DNA of 64,000 nucleotides from Artemia franciscana. Taxonomy: Eukaryota; Arthropoda; Branchiopoda; Anostraca; Artemiidae. The translations under genes and the position numbers were made by a program. The first letter of the stretch is position 1. The number at the start of each line of letters is the position of its first letter. Below are positions 10,200 to 21,239 of this stretch, piece by piece. The stretch is from positions 141,501 through 205,500 of the forward strand of contig NW_027063105.1 of NCBI RefSeq assembly GCF_032884065.1, read 5' to 3'. The notes under the pieces are model-generated. The model was not told the origin of the DNA and did no database searches. It saw only the letters and a program-made list of their open reading frames with translations.

Positions 10200-11455
10200 T
10201 AAATATTCTTATAATAACAATTGATGCACTTATTATAATTGCTCTCTATCTCCCCCAAAAAATAACAGAAACGAAGCACCTGAAAGAAAATTGGCCCGAA
10301 AAGAAGCTTAAGGAGAGATAGATAAGGTGAAAATAGTAGTATGGGGCATATGGGCCCATGAGGACATAATTTTCATAGTCATTTAATATAGCAATTAATC
10401 CGATCATGACCTTTCTTAGCAACCAAATTGCCTATATTGTCAGCTTGATAGATTGCCAGATTACATCATTTGCGTGTTTTAGCGGGGATATAATTTGCAT
10501 ATTCCTGACAGCCCCTAGCAACAAGATCCAGTAATGAACGTCCCAAGCAACGAAGTTTCCTATGTAGCCAGCCGTTACATATTGTTATATAAACATTCCG
10601 TTTTTTTTAATTCGAATGGACTCATTTAGGGAACTTATGGTCATCCATGTCCCACCTCAAGGAGCCTCCAGGAATGAATTTCACTTGTAATATTTTCAAA
10701 ATACGAATTGAAGATCATATATATATGTAAATCATGATTTTTTTCTATTTGAAAAATATTTTTTGAGAAAACATTACGTGTGCGTAGATTTTGAAGGAGA
10801 ACTTTAAAATTAGAATTTCATTTATTGAAAAAAACATAAAACATGTGATTTTTGATGCATCTATTGCTATGACACTGGTTATTCCTTCGGTTTCGGTTAC
10901 TCTTGGGCCGATCTGGTCATTACTTATAGCTCAATACCACCCCGACTTATAGGAATCACCCTGACTTATAGGAACGATATTATACCACTAGCTATTATGG
11001 TGAAATTTCATGGTGTGCATCTTTACTGTTTTCATTCTTTTAACCCGCATATAACTTCCCCTTGTGCCAGCAACCTGTTTAGCTTGGCTTTCATATGTTT
11101 CCTTCTCTGTTCTTGTGATACCATTGCAATTTTTGTCTAATTCCTTGTCGACTTAGAGGCACAGTCTGCTTTTTCAAAATATTTGTAACCTAAAAACCCT
11201 AAAAAAATTACTGAAAAACTGCAAACGTGAAAAGTGATTAGTAAGATTTTCCGAACCTAGAACTGAAAACTGTCAATATCAGTTTAGACGAAGCACCTGA
11301 AATAGAAATAAAACAGAATTGATATTATTAGAATAAGGTGAAAAAGAGAAAAGGGTTTGTTTATAAATTAAAACATGAAATCGACATAACATGAAATCTA
11401 ACATACTTGCCAAAGAAAAAATTTAAAATAAAAATATAGAAACACACAAACTATT
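10200..11455. other. Gene-free stretch
   Basis: No supported gene. A short local duplication of CTGACTTATAGGAA-like sequence lies near 10950-10975. The rest is AT-rich with no clear repeat family that I can delimit. Confidence 0.35.
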
Positions 11456-11465
11456 GTCTTACAGT

Positions 11466-11925
11466 ATTCTATGCCCTTTGCTGTAACCCTTGATGCAGCA
11501 CAATGCATTGATCCTCTGCTTGGCAATTCTGGGCCCAGGGTAGAATCTCCGCCACAGCAAGGTTGTACAACCAGCTTGCTAATTGTCCCTGTAAAAAAGA
11601 CCCAGCAACTGAAACATCGATTTGACACCCTATTCAACAGAAATGGTCTATAGGATGTATATCCTTTTTTATCCTTTGGCGCTCGAATATGTCAAGTCTC
11701 ATTTGGTGGTCCAGGTTGTTAGTTTTCACCCATCGCAAATTTACGGTGCTTGTGTCTTGCTTTCCGTCTAATCACGTTTGTTAGTTCAAATGCTTCAAAA
11801 AATTTTGCTTATACCAACGAATCATCATTTATAACAGTTGCAATTTTTTTCCTTCCTCTACGGCATACGTGGAGCGATTGATAAGCCAAAATGGGAGGTG
11901 AAGCCACCTTGGGATATAGATCGAT
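11466..11925 (-). repeat. Repeat segment A, copy 1 (exon-like, tail part)
   Basis: This shares long near-identical sequence with 17840-18111 and 21451-21835. On the minus strand all three keep an open frame containing FFTGTISKLVVQPCCGG, STLGPELPSRGS and CAASRVTAKG. The coordinate where this copy starts (CTATGCCCTTTGCTG) is where the partial copy at 13000-13164 stops, so the unit is split in a permuted order. The protein is unrecognised. It lies 5' of exon Y in the gene sense in copies 2 and 3, so it may be an upstream exon of the same captured or duplicated gene. Confidence 0.6.
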
Positions 11926-12035
11926 ATATATATGTTTTTAACTACGTAAAACTTGTGAGTATACATCATTCTTCGCTGTCGCATTGTCTGTGTATATACG
12001 AAGCCTTATATGCGTATATGGACGTCATATGCAAA
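11926..12035 (-). mobile_element. Short Helitron helicase C-terminal scrap
   Basis: The words GTTTTTAACTACGTAAAAC and TTCTTCGCTGTCGCATTGTC match the last ~50 bp of the Helitron helicase remnants at 18.3-18.6 and 38.87-38.93 kb. They sit between a short TA run and the exon-Y unit, exactly as at 20.15-20.22 kb. This is the extreme C-terminal coding end plus following sequence, inherited with the duplicated unit. Confidence 0.65.
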
Positions 12036-12266
12036 CGCTAACCAAGCAGTTACTATTCACAGTAATTGAGCCATACGTAAATATAATTCCCATAAGGTTC
12101 ATCCAGCCCATCATATTTTCGTCTTTTAAAACAAGAAGTATAATTCTTTAGTACTTTTTAACTTTTTCAATATAAGCTACCAATATAATTTCCTTAAATC
12201 CAATATATATACCATGCATACCAGATATAAAAAAACAAACAGAAGGAAATATTGATGGTTACTTAC

Positions 12267-12695
12267 CCTTGAGATGAAAGAATCAATAAATAAAGCAAGA
12301 AGGCATGGGATAACGGTGTAACTGTTTATGAATCTGTTTGTGAAGAAAAAAGCTTTCCATACAGCAATTAATTAGTTAGCCGCCCCCATGGCTAATATTA
12401 GTTCATGTGATGTTCCATTACAATTACAGCATCTGCAGTATATTAGATGACACTGCTGGTGGGGGCGGCTGAATTTGACAGATGCTATTGAATGTAAATA
12501 GGAGACCGCGGATATTAATAATTTATAAATATTAGTTCATGTGATGTTTACAATTACAGCATCTGCACTATATTAGATGACACTGCTGGTTGGAGTGGCT
12601 GAATTGGACAGATGCTATTGAATGTAAACAGGAGACCACGGATAAGGCACATAATTCTAAAATCCCGAATCTCGTCAAAAGGAAGTAGGACGGTC
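12267..12695 (-). pseudogene. Exon Y, copy 1, with internal tandem duplication
   Basis: Minus strand: acceptor TTTATATTTCAG then GGACCGTCC, and donor CAAGG/GTAAGT at 12266. In the phase used by the best copy it reads PSYFLLTRFGILELCALSVV then SCLHSIASVQFS, followed by TAG and TAA stops. A ~135-bp segment is duplicated inside (about 12395-12515 and 12530-12650), which lengthens the exon to 429 bp against 287-298 in the other copies. The downstream part keeps a hydrophobic segment and WKAFFFTN. Splice sites survive but the reading frame does not. Confidence 0.55.
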
Positions 12696-12899
12696 CTGAA
12701 ATATAAAATGCTCAGAATAAATTTGCAAAAAATCTAAATCACTTTTGTTTTCAAAATTATTGGAAGGAGTTAAAACTTCAATACTATTTGTCAACTCCTA
12801 TGCTCACGGAAAAAAATATTTCAAGATTAGTACGCTATTCAATTAGTATTAAATACTGACTTTGAAGTACTTCCGAAGCGGGAAGTAGACTGTAGGAAT

Positions 12900-13164
12900 A
12901 ATTAGTTGTCCAACTATGCATGTCTACATCAGCGAGTTTAACATTATCATGGCTGCAGCACATATATCGTTAATTGAACTTTCGTTTTTAATTCGTATCT
13001 ATCCTTGTTGCAAGTTTTCTAGACGTAAACGTCTTTTTTCTTCATTTTCGTTAGTGACTCCTTTTGATTCCCGCTGTCACTTATCTTCTAACCACATATT
13101 TCTTTTTTGTTCAATTTTCACAATTTCAAACACCTTTTCTATGCCCTTTGCTGTAACCCTTAAT
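12900..13164 (-). repeat. Repeat segment A, head part, partial copy
   Basis: Matches 17690-17850 and 21240-21474 (words GCAAGTTTTCTAGACGTAAACG, shortened here, and ATGCCCTTTGCTG). It stops at ACCCTTAATGG, where the other copies continue into the Cys-rich frame. It adjoins the exon-Y unit on its right, as in copies 2 and 3, and marks the broken end of a tandemly arranged unit. Confidence 0.55.
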
Positions 13165-13259
13165 GGAAGGAACAATATTTTATCAGATTGAAAACACTTA
13201 CGGCTGCACGGTCTATCAAATTTCTAAAGAATCTCCGACATTTCGAAGTATCGAAGGAC

Positions 13260-14170
13260 TTATTGAAACAATGCTTTTGAAGCAACGCTGGTACTAGAAC
13301 TGGGATGTAAAATGGTACTAGAACTGGGATGTAACTCTAAAAACTGGTATTTTGACACTGGTATACGCATCAAAAACTAAGAATCTAAGGAAAGTGGCAT
13401 GATTTTTGAAAAATGGGGAAACAACCCCAAAAAATAAAGCGATTTTAATAAAATAATACCATTAATTCAACGTATCAGAGAAGGCTACTGCCAGTGATTT
13501 CCAGCTCTCCTCTGCAGAATATCAAGTTTGTTTATTTTTTGCAGGATGAAAGATCGTAGATGCGTGTTTTTTGTTTTTTCCCCATGTGTAATCGTGTCGA
13601 ACCAATGGTCTTCGAATATCAGAGGAGGACTCTTTCAAACTGAAATTAAAACTTCTAGTGTCTTTTTAAAGTTACAAAAAGATTGGAGGGTAGATACCTC
13701 CCCTCCCAAACACCTTATCCCCCAAAGTAACCTGGTAAAGATCTGAAGATAGCAATTTTTGTTCAACATAGTTGAAAGGCCAAATATAAAATGCCTTCGA
13801 CAATAACATAGACTCCCCCCAAACTGTTTGTAAATTGGATTTATTTTATTTAGAAAATAATTTTTGTTGATTTTGTGTTAATGCACAAAATCAGCAAAAT
13901 AAAACTTGAAAAGAATTTCCAGTCAAAGATCTTCTGAATAAAAGCTCAATTTTAAAACATCAAATGGGAGGATATGTTATCTAAAATAAGGTGGGAGAAT
14001 AAAAATCGTACGATTCAAAAAATAAAAAAATAAATTATGTTATTGGATGTAAATTACATGTATCAGTTATTAAACAAATAAAAATCAGTATTTGAACATT
14101 AATACAGGAAACAGCAATTAGAAAGATAATGCTCATGAGCTTCTGTTTTATTTTCGTTTCTTATGAGGCA
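13260..14170. repeat. Interspersed repeat R, copy 1, within a segmental duplication
   Basis: Closely similar to 33090-33970 and, for the left part, to 29040-29326. Landmarks shared in order: GGCATGATTTTTGA, GCGATTTTAATAAAATAATA, TCAACGTATCAGA, TATTTTTTGCAGGA, GATGCGTGTTTTTTG, CAATGGTCTT, GATTGGAGGGTAGATA and GCTTCTGTTTTATTTTC. A more distant relative is at 21860-22860. No coding capacity is conserved between copies. Confidence 0.65.
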
Positions 14171-14898
14171 CCAAAGTTTCAAAGTATTGTCCTTACATTG
14201 ATCCTAATAACTAACTGCTCTGAGATATGACATCATGCTCTAAGAATAGATCTAATTGGCAGGCTCTTTTGCATTTTTCTTCTCTTTATCATTTGCAGGA
14301 CAGGTCTATCATGAATAACATAATGGAGTAAAGAAAGTCAGGAAAAACTTCAAATATTCTTATGCCTAAACGTGCTATAAATTAAAAGGATTTTTTCTGC
14401 TACCCTGAAAAACTAGTTAAAAAAAAGATTTTGAGGTGGTGAACTTAAAAGTCCCAAAATTGAAAAAGCTAAACTGTAATTTTTTATGCTTTAAATATAT
14501 CCTTTAACATAATCCTCCTTGTCAATATCTGAATTGTAGTAAATAGATAATTAAAATTAAATATTAATAGAAACTACACGTCTAAGAAGCCATATCCATT
14601 TTTTGAGATGTGCCCCAAGACGCAGTAGATCCTTGTTCCAATTGAATAATAAACACAAAAAAGTTTTCTGACTGAAAATAAGAACCAACATCTAAACTCA
14701 AAACGAACAAAATTATTCCGTATATGAAGAGCCCCCCCCCGATCCTCCTCACCTTGCAATCTTCACGGTAAACTTTTTAATATTTTTGGGAAAAGCTTTT
14801 TATTCTAGCTAAACTGCCATTGTGTTTCAGAAGTTGTAAAAAAAAGTTAAAATTTAGCGCAAAGAGCAACGTATTAAGGAGGAGGAGGAAAATCTCAT
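14171..14898. other. Unduplicated insert or ancestral spacer
   Basis: This stretch separates blocks that are contiguous with a non-LTR retrotransposon in the second copy (33973-36240). It has no convincing ORF. It may be ancestral sequence lost from the second copy, or an insertion in the first. Confidence 0.35.
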
Positions 14899-16560
14899 TT
14901 CGGAGTACATGAGAGGTTTAATCTGGGACTGCAGCTAATTTTGAAGGACAAATGTTAGAGGTTAAAGAATAGCTTGTTTATTTGGGCATCAAGTCTGCAC
15001 GCTAATAGGGATGTCTAAGCATGTGGAAGATTGTAATTGAAAGGGTAATAGGCAAATAAATATCCTTTTGAGAAGTAATTTAGGTCAGTTAGTTGATGTG
15101 AAAATTCAGAGACGTCTCCTTCAGATAAAAGAAGTTGCAAGTCTTCATTATAGGTCAGAAGCTTGAGGTTATGCCAAAACAAAAATTACGATTTATTTCA
15201 GCAAACAGATTTTAAGAAAATTTGGAATTTTAAAAGATTTTAAGAAAAGTCAGTGTCATAATCGAATATCCACAAAAAAAAAAAAAAAACAGGCTGATTA
15301 TTTTTTTTTCATGCGCAACTTATCAAGAAAATGGTACGAGACATTTTATGGTAATTTTTCCTTGTCCAGTCCTTAGAAATGAAGCCACCAGCTAAGTCTG
15401 ACCACGGTGGAGAGATCAGCAGAGGTGATTCAAATGAAGTTCAAGCATATTTGTTGTCAATACATACCTACTTGTCAAATCACAATTGGTGCATCAATAT
15501 TCAAAATAAATTCTGAGCTCACAAACCAACAATTTCTATAAAAAAAACTAAATAAAATACTAGATCATACGTTTTGGTTTAATGAATGTTCACTTGCGTG
15601 GGTAAGAGATCCATGAATCATTCGATTAAAACCGTTCTATCCAGTTAAAGGCATAGTTAAGGGAGGGGATTTCACTAGGTGAGGAGGGGGGAAGTTCGGT
15701 GTGCGGTGCCAGTACCTTCGAAATTGTAACTATTTACATTGGAAATCTAGCTTGTGAGTAGAAATTTGTCAGCATTTGTTGGACAATTTTTTGGACACAT
15801 TCTTTGAATTCCTTCTCCATACTTAAAATACTAGTTGCATCCCTGTATCCAAAAAAAGGAGAGGAGGAACAGCAGGTTGGATTGACAACATGTTTGATAA
15901 CAGACTTGCAACTTCGACAAGGGATGAAGAAGAGTCAGCAGATAATATTAATGAGGAACTTGAAAGGTACCTGAGTGAGGATTTCATTGACAGGAAAAAA
16001 AGCTTCCTTTAGAGTGATGGTGAAGTAACAGCATTCGTTTCAAAGACAACACAACCTACTTGGGAGCATCTCTGCTGTCTACCCTCTTTTGACCGAAGGA
16101 AAAGAGATTTTAGAATGGTTTGGAAAATTTATGATAACAAACGAAGGGGTTTGAAAGGCGAAAATGTTGAAAAATTGTGCTTTGAACTTGCATTTTTTCT
16201 TTTGTTTTTGTGGGTGTGCGTCGCAATGGCTCAATGGAATTTGAAAAGTACTATTTTATCAAATGCATTGGACTCAGACAGTTTCATTGAATTGTTTGGC
16301 ATCATTCTATTAGGCAGAATTCAGAAAGTCGAAGTCCTATTTTCTGTTAGCAGAATAAAGCCATATTTCATACTAGGGGCCTTTATTTTCAGAAATCCTC
16401 TACAACAGATGGAACAAACCACGAGCCCCAGGCGTTGTGGAACTGCAAAAAAACATGGCAGATATGTGCCAGCAAAAAAGGCTCGAAAAGGCCAATTTTT
16501 CCTATTTTTAATATCTATTAGCCTTATTACCTTGAGTAGATTTACATCCATAACTAAAAT
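14899..16560 (+). pseudogene. hAT transposase remnant, copy 1 (C-terminal dimerisation region)
   Basis: Plus-strand frames carry DEEESADNINEELERYLSED at about 15930-15990, like the ELE.YLSE element of hAT transposases. Next come a CCLPSFDRRKRDF-like stretch and WKIYDNKRRGLKGENVEKLC near 16120-16180, matching the hAT C-terminal S.ERLFS.aGKiYd.kR..L..EN.EKL.F signature. Frames are interrupted (TAG after KKSFL near 16010). Left of 15800 I see no recognisable transposase and no terminal repeats. The whole block is duplicated at 36273-37900. A further open plus-strand frame continues to 16564 without recognisable domains. Confidence 0.55.
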
Positions 16561-17101
16561 TTAATGGATTTTATACTTTCACTTCATATTAAAATTATGT
16601 TTAAAATATAAATTGGACTCCAACCATACAGTTGTCGGAGGTAACACCAAACAGCACCTACATAATTTTTTCGACTAATTCAGCTTGCACAAACAGGAAC
16701 CAATTTTATATTCACTATTATCGGCTATGGTACAAACACTAACGATTGATCTTTCAGTTCATATCAAGAAAAAGGTGGATAAGCCTCTTTAGAATAGTTT
16801 TAAGCCTTGTACCCCAGATAAACTAACCAGAAGATAGTTGACCAAGCAGTTACTGACCAAGGAGCAAACTGACCACGCAGTTACTATTCACAGTAATTGA
16901 GCCATACGTAAATATACTTCCCGTAAGGTTTATCCAGCCCATAATATTTTCGTCTTCTATAACAAGAACTAGAATTCGCTTTAATACTTTTTAACTTTTT
17001 CAATGTAAGCTACCAATATCATTTCCTAAAATTCAATAATTATACCATGCATACCAGATATTAAAAAAAATAAACAGAAGGAAAAATGGAAGGTTACTTA
17101 C

Positions 17102-17399
17102 CCTTGGGATGAAAGAATCGATAGCAATGGCAAGTATGCACGGAATGATGGTATAACTGTTTATGATTCTTTTTGCAAAAAAAAGGCCTTCCAAAGAACG
17201 ATTAACTGGTTAGTCGCCCCCATGGCTAATATTAGCTGATGCGGTGTCCCATTACAATTACATAATCCACAGTATATAAAATGACACTGTTGGTGGGGGC
17301 GGCTGAATTGGAGAGATGCAATAGAATGGAAACAGGATACGAGGGATAATCCACATAGCTCTAAAAATCCAAATCGCGTCTTGAGGAAGTAGGACGGTC
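17102..17399 (-). pseudogene. Exon Y, copy 2, nearly intact
   Basis: Minus strand: TTTTATATTTCAG acceptor, 298 bp, CCAAGG/GTAAGT donor. With a phase-1 acceptor it reads PSYFLKTRFGFLELCGLSLV, SCFHSIASLQFSRPHQQC, then NGTPHQLILAMGATNQLIVL and WKAFF. Then a T run of 8 puts it out of frame, and one more T would continue into INSYTIIPCILAIAIDSFIP and the donor in phase 0. So one indel in a homopolymer is the only break over ~99 residues. Two hydrophobic segments are evident. Best guide to the original exon. Confidence 0.6.
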
Positions 17400-17689
17400 C
17401 TGAAATATAAAATGGTCAGAATTAATTTGCAAAAAATCTAAATCACTTTGGTTTTCAAAATTATCGGAAGGAGTGAAAACTATCAATACTATTTGTCAAC
17501 TCCTATGCTCACGGGCAAAATATTTCAAATCTAGTACACTAGTCAATTAGTATCAAATACAGACTTTGAAGTAATTACGAAGCGGGAAGTAGACTGTAGG
17601 AACAATTAGTTGTCTAACTATGCATGTCTTTTTATGGATGGAAAATAAAATAAAACCGTGCTGAAAACTGAGCACAAACTGAAGAATTT

Positions 17690-18111
17690 TTGCAAGTCCT
17701 TGTTGTTGCAAGTCTTCTAGACGCAAACGTCTTGTTTCTATATTTTTGTTAGTGACTCGTTCTGATTCCCCCTTTCACTTGTGTTCTAACCACATATTTA
17801 TTTTTTGTTCAATTTTGACAATTTCAAACATCTTTCCTATGCCCTTTGTTGTAACCCTTGATGCAGCACAATGGATTGATCCTCTGCTTTGCAATTCTGG
17901 GCCCAGAGTTGAATCTCTGCCACAGCTAGGCTGTACAACCAGCTTGCTAATTGTCTCTGTAAAAAGACCCAGCAACTGAAATTTTTTTTCTTATTCCAAC
18001 GAATCATCATTTATAACAGTTGCAATTTTTTTTCCTTCCTCTAAGGCATACGTGGAGCGACTGATAAGCCAAAATGGGAGGTGAAGCCACCTTGGGATAT
18101 ATATATATATA
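17690..18111 (-). repeat. Repeat segment A, copy 2
   Basis: Same unit as 21240-21835. It ends at GCCACCTTGGGATATATATA, directly against the Helitron terminus at 18112. The minus-strand frame (17775-17975) keeps TETISKLVVQPSCGRDST and LGPELQSRG. The end at the TA run is the Helitron target: insertion was between A and T inside TATATA, as expected for Helitrons. Confidence 0.6.
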
Positions 18112-18117
18112 CTAGCT

Positions 18118-18146
18118 GTTGGGGTGGTGCTTCGCGCCACCCCAAC
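18118..18146 (-). terminator. Helitron 3' terminal hairpin (outer)
   Basis: Inverted repeat GTTGGGGTGGTGC/GCGCCACCCCAAC, 13-bp arms with one G-T pair and a 3-nt loop. It lies 2 nt inside the terminal CTAG. This is the rolling-circle replication terminator expected of Helitrons. Confidence 0.8.
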
Positions 18147-18148
18147 AC

Positions 18149-18176
18149 CTAGTTGGTGGGGGCGCTTCGCGCCCCC
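18149..18176 (-). terminator. Second, inner Helitron-like terminator hairpin plus CTAG
   Basis: A second hairpin GGGGGCGC-TTC-GCGCCCCC at 18158-18176 is followed on the minus strand by CACCAA and another CTAG (18149-18152). Two hairpin+CTAG modules in tandem suggest an old terminus that was read through and a second one used or acquired. Confidence 0.6.
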
Positions 18177-18263
18177 CCAAGCCCCCCCGCGCGCGTAAGT
18201 CGTTACGCGCCATAATAGTTACGCGCCATTGTAGTTGTGTCCCTATGTCCCACCTGTGAATAT

Positions 18264-18265
<2 letters not shown>

Positions 18266-18343
<78 letters not shown>
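18266..18343. repeat. (TA)n array
   Basis: About 78 bp of TA inside the Helitron 3' part. It is followed by GTTTTAACTACGTAAAAC, a copy of the helicase gene's last bases. Confidence 0.95.
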
Positions 18344-18345
<2 letters not shown>

Positions 18346-18395
18346 TTTTAACTACGTAAAACTTATACAACATTCTTTGCTGTCCCATTGTCTAT

Positions 18396-18505
<110 letters not shown>

Positions 18506-18709
18506 TTTTAACTACGTAAAACTTATACAACATTCTTTGCTGTCCCATTGTCTTTGCATATAAATAGATTGTCAGGTTTACCGACTCTTGAACATGCAAC
18601 ATATAATGGTCCATGGGAAAACAATCTGTATTCAGATCTATACCTCATGATTCTAATGATTGCCCTTGAGCTTTGTTGATGGTGATTGCTAATCGACCAT
18701 TCCCTGTCC

Positions 18710-19110
18710 CGGTGTCCCGGTCGTCATTTACATCCCCCTGTTTCCCCCGGTGTCCCCGTTGTAGTTGTGTCCCTGTGTCCCGGTCGTCATTTATATTCCC
18801 TGTGTCCCGGTCGTCATTTGTATCCCGGTGTCCCGGTCTGTATATACATTCGTTTTTTAGTTTTGTTTTTCTCCTTTATTTTTTTCCTTTTTTTTCTTTT
18901 TTAGCTTATTTAGATTTTTAGATTTTTTAGTTTTTTTATTAGTTTTTATTTTTTTTTTCTTTTTAGTTTTTTTGTCCCGGTCGTCATTTATATCCCCCTG
19001 TTTCCCCCGGTGTCCCCGTTGTAGTTGTGTCCCTGTGTCCCGGTCGTCATTTATATTCCCTGTGTCCCGGTCGTCATTTGTATCCCGGTGTATTTTTTTT
19101 TATTAGTTTT
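18710..19110. repeat. GTCCCGGTCGTCATTT minisatellite, Helitron-associated
   Basis: Diverged tandem words GTCCCGGTCGTCATTT(A/G)TAT with CCCTGT(GT) spacers fill 18710-18845 and 18973-19095, with a T-rich tract between. Related blocks lie at 19260-19350, 39065-39270, 39380-39525, 39815-40000, 43625-43735 and, in reverse complement, 40680-41345, 41574-41685 and 41905-41975. It abuts helicase motif V each time that motif is present. Confidence 0.85.
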
Positions 19111-20000
19111 TAGTTTTTTTTGTAGTTTTTGCCTTTTTTTAGTTTTTTCAGTTTTGACGTCACCTAATCCAGTTTTTTCAGGTGACGTCACCTGATCCAC
19201 GATCCACAGATCCACAGACAACTTATTTTTATATATATAGATAGTTTTTTTTTTTTTACTTATGCCCTGGTCGTCATTTATACTCCCTGTGTCCCGGTGC
19301 TTTGTTGATTGCTAATCGAACATTCCTTTTGTCCTGGTCGCTTTCTCTTTGAGTTTCGTCATTTATTTTTTTCTTTTTTAGTTCTTTTAGTTTTTACCTT
19401 TTTTAGTTTTTTTTAGTTTTTTAGATGAAAATTTTTTTTAGTTTTTTCCTTTTTTTCTTTTTAGTTTTTTATTGGTTTTTACCTTTATTTTAGCTTATTT
19501 TTCAGTTTTTTCCTTTTTTTTAGTTTTTTTTTATTTTTTATTTTTTTTTTAGTTTTTTACCTTTTTTTGGTTTTTTTAGTTTTTTTTAGTTTTTTAGCTT
19601 TTTTACTTTTTTTATTAGTTTTTAGTTTTTTTTGTAGTTTTTGCCTTTTTTTAGTTTTTTCAGTTTTTTTTTTAGTTTTTTATTGGTTTTTACCTTTATT
19701 TTAGCTTATTTTTCAGTTTTTTCCTTTTTTTTTAGTTTTTAGTTTTTTTAGTTTTTTATCTTTTTTTTAGTTTTTTTAGTTTTTTTAGTTTTTTAGCTTT
19801 TTTATTTTTTTTTATTAGTTTTTAGTTTTTTTTGTAGTTTTTGCCTTTTTTTAGTTTTTTTAGTTTTTTAGCTTTTTTATTAGTTTTTAGTTTTTTTTGT
19901 AGTTTTTGCCTTTTTTTAGTTTTTTTAGTTTTTTAGCTTTTTTATTTTTTTTATTAGTTTTTAGTTTTTTTGTAGTTTTTGCCTTTTTTAGTTTTTTCAG
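18870..20000. repeat. T-rich TTTTTAG tract
   Basis: Over a kilobase of T runs punctuated by AG, GCC and ACC words (TTTTTAGTTTTT and similar), strongly strand-asymmetric. Reverse-complement counterparts lie at 40700-40910 and 42060-42200, and a direct counterpart at 39290-39800. All are next to the GTCCCGG minisatellite, so the tract is an internal part of this Helitron family. Open frames in it reflect composition only. Confidence 0.8.
19155..19190. repeat. Palindrome with two TGACGTCA cores
   Basis: Arms TGACGTCACCTAA (19155-19167) and TCAGGTGACGTCA (19178-19190), one mismatch. Each arm contains the self-complementary octamer TGACGTCA, the consensus CRE/ATF site. Whether it binds anything in this organism is unknown. 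Confidence 0.7.
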
Positions 20001-20003
20001 TTT

Positions 20004-20039
20004 TGACGTCACCTGATCCAGTTTTTTCAGGTGACGTCA
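20004..20039. repeat. Palindrome with two TGACGTCA cores, second copy
   Basis: Arms TGACGTCACCTGA (20004-20016) and TCAGGTGACGTCA (20027-20039) are a perfect 13-bp inverted repeat with a 10-nt loop. Same module as at 19155-19190, 849 bp away. Confidence 0.75.
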
Positions 20040-20075
20040 CCTGACCCATCCATCCACAGACAGACAACTTATTTT

Positions 20076-20084
20076 TATATATAT

Positions 20085-20145
<61 letters not shown>

Positions 20146-20150
20146 TATAT
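20076..20150. repeat. (TA)n array
   Basis: About 75 bp of TA with one GATA and one CATA interruption. It is followed by the Helitron helicase tail scrap GTTTTTAACTAGGTGAAAC. Confidence 0.95.
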
Positions 20151-20230
20151 TATGTTTTTAACTAGGTGAAACTTGCGAATATACAATATTCTTCGCTGTC
20201 CCATTGTCTGTGCATATACAAAACCTTATG
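20151..20230 (-). mobile_element. Helitron helicase C-terminal scrap next to exon-Y unit
   Basis: Contains CTTCGCTGTCCCATTGTC and neighbours that match the end of the helicase remnants at 18504-18552 and 38867-38925. As at 11926-12035, it lies between a TA run and the exon-Y unit. Confidence 0.65.
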
Positions 20231-20487
20231 TACTTATAATGACGTCATATGACAACGCTAACCAAGCTGTTGCTATTCACAGTAATTGAGCCCTACGTAA
20301 ATATAATTCCCATAAGGTTCATCCAGCCCATTATATTTTCGCCTTCTAAAACAAGAACTATAATTATTTAATACTTTTTAACTTTTTCAATGTAAGCTAC
20401 CAATATCATTTCGTAAAATCCAATAATTATTCCATGCATACCAGATATAAAAAAAATAAACAGAAGGAAAAATGGAAGGTTATTTAC

Positions 20488-20778
20488 CCTTGGGATGAAA
20501 TAATCAACACATATAGCAATAAGATACGGGATAAGGGTGTAACTCTTTATGATGTTGGTTGCGAAGAAAAAAGCCTTCTACAGTACAATTAATAGGTTAG
20601 CCACCTCCATGGCTAATATTAATTGATATAATGTTGGATAACAGCATCTGCTGTATCATTGATGATACTGCTGGTGGGGTGACTGAATTTGATAGAAGCT
20701 ATGGAATGCAAACATGACACCACGGATAAGCCACACAACTCCAAATCCTGAATCTTGTCAGAAGCAATTAGGACCCTC
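20488..20778 (-). pseudogene. Exon Y, copy 3
   Basis: Same unit as copies 1, 2 and 4. The acceptor is TTTATATTTTAG instead of TTTCAG and the donor is GTAAATA instead of GTAAGTA. Length 291 bp. The sequence is the most diverged of the plus-oriented alignments (for example a deletion near 20635), and no long frame crosses it. Upstream in the gene sense lies an A segment (21240-21835). Confidence 0.5.
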
Positions 20779-21239
20779 CTAAAATATAAAATGGTCAGAG
20801 TTAATTTGTAAAAAATCTAAATAACTTTTGTTTTCAAAATTATCGAAAGGAGATGCAGGTAGCAAGTATTTAGTATTAAATAATGATAATAAGAAAATAA
20901 CACCAGCAATACAGTCGGACTTTCAGAAACGGTTCTATGGTATCCTGTCAAATAAGGATATTTATAGAATTGTGATTTTACAAAAAAATATAAATATGAA
21001 CAGTCAAAACTATCAATACTATTTGTCAACTCCTATGCTCACGGACAAAATATTTCATGTCTAGTACGCTATTCAATTTTACTATTAAATACTGACTTTG
21101 AAGTACTTCCGAAGCGGGAAGTAGACTTTAGGAACAATTAGTTGTCCAACTATGCATGTCTTTATGAATGGAAAATAAAATAAAACCGTGCTGAAAACTG
21201 AACATGATCAACTGAGCACAACCTGAAGAATTATTCAAG

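Noticed and set aside
18673-18921. Frame with repeated CPGRHL / PVSRSS words
   Set aside because: Antisense reading of the GTCCCGG minisatellite, not a gene.
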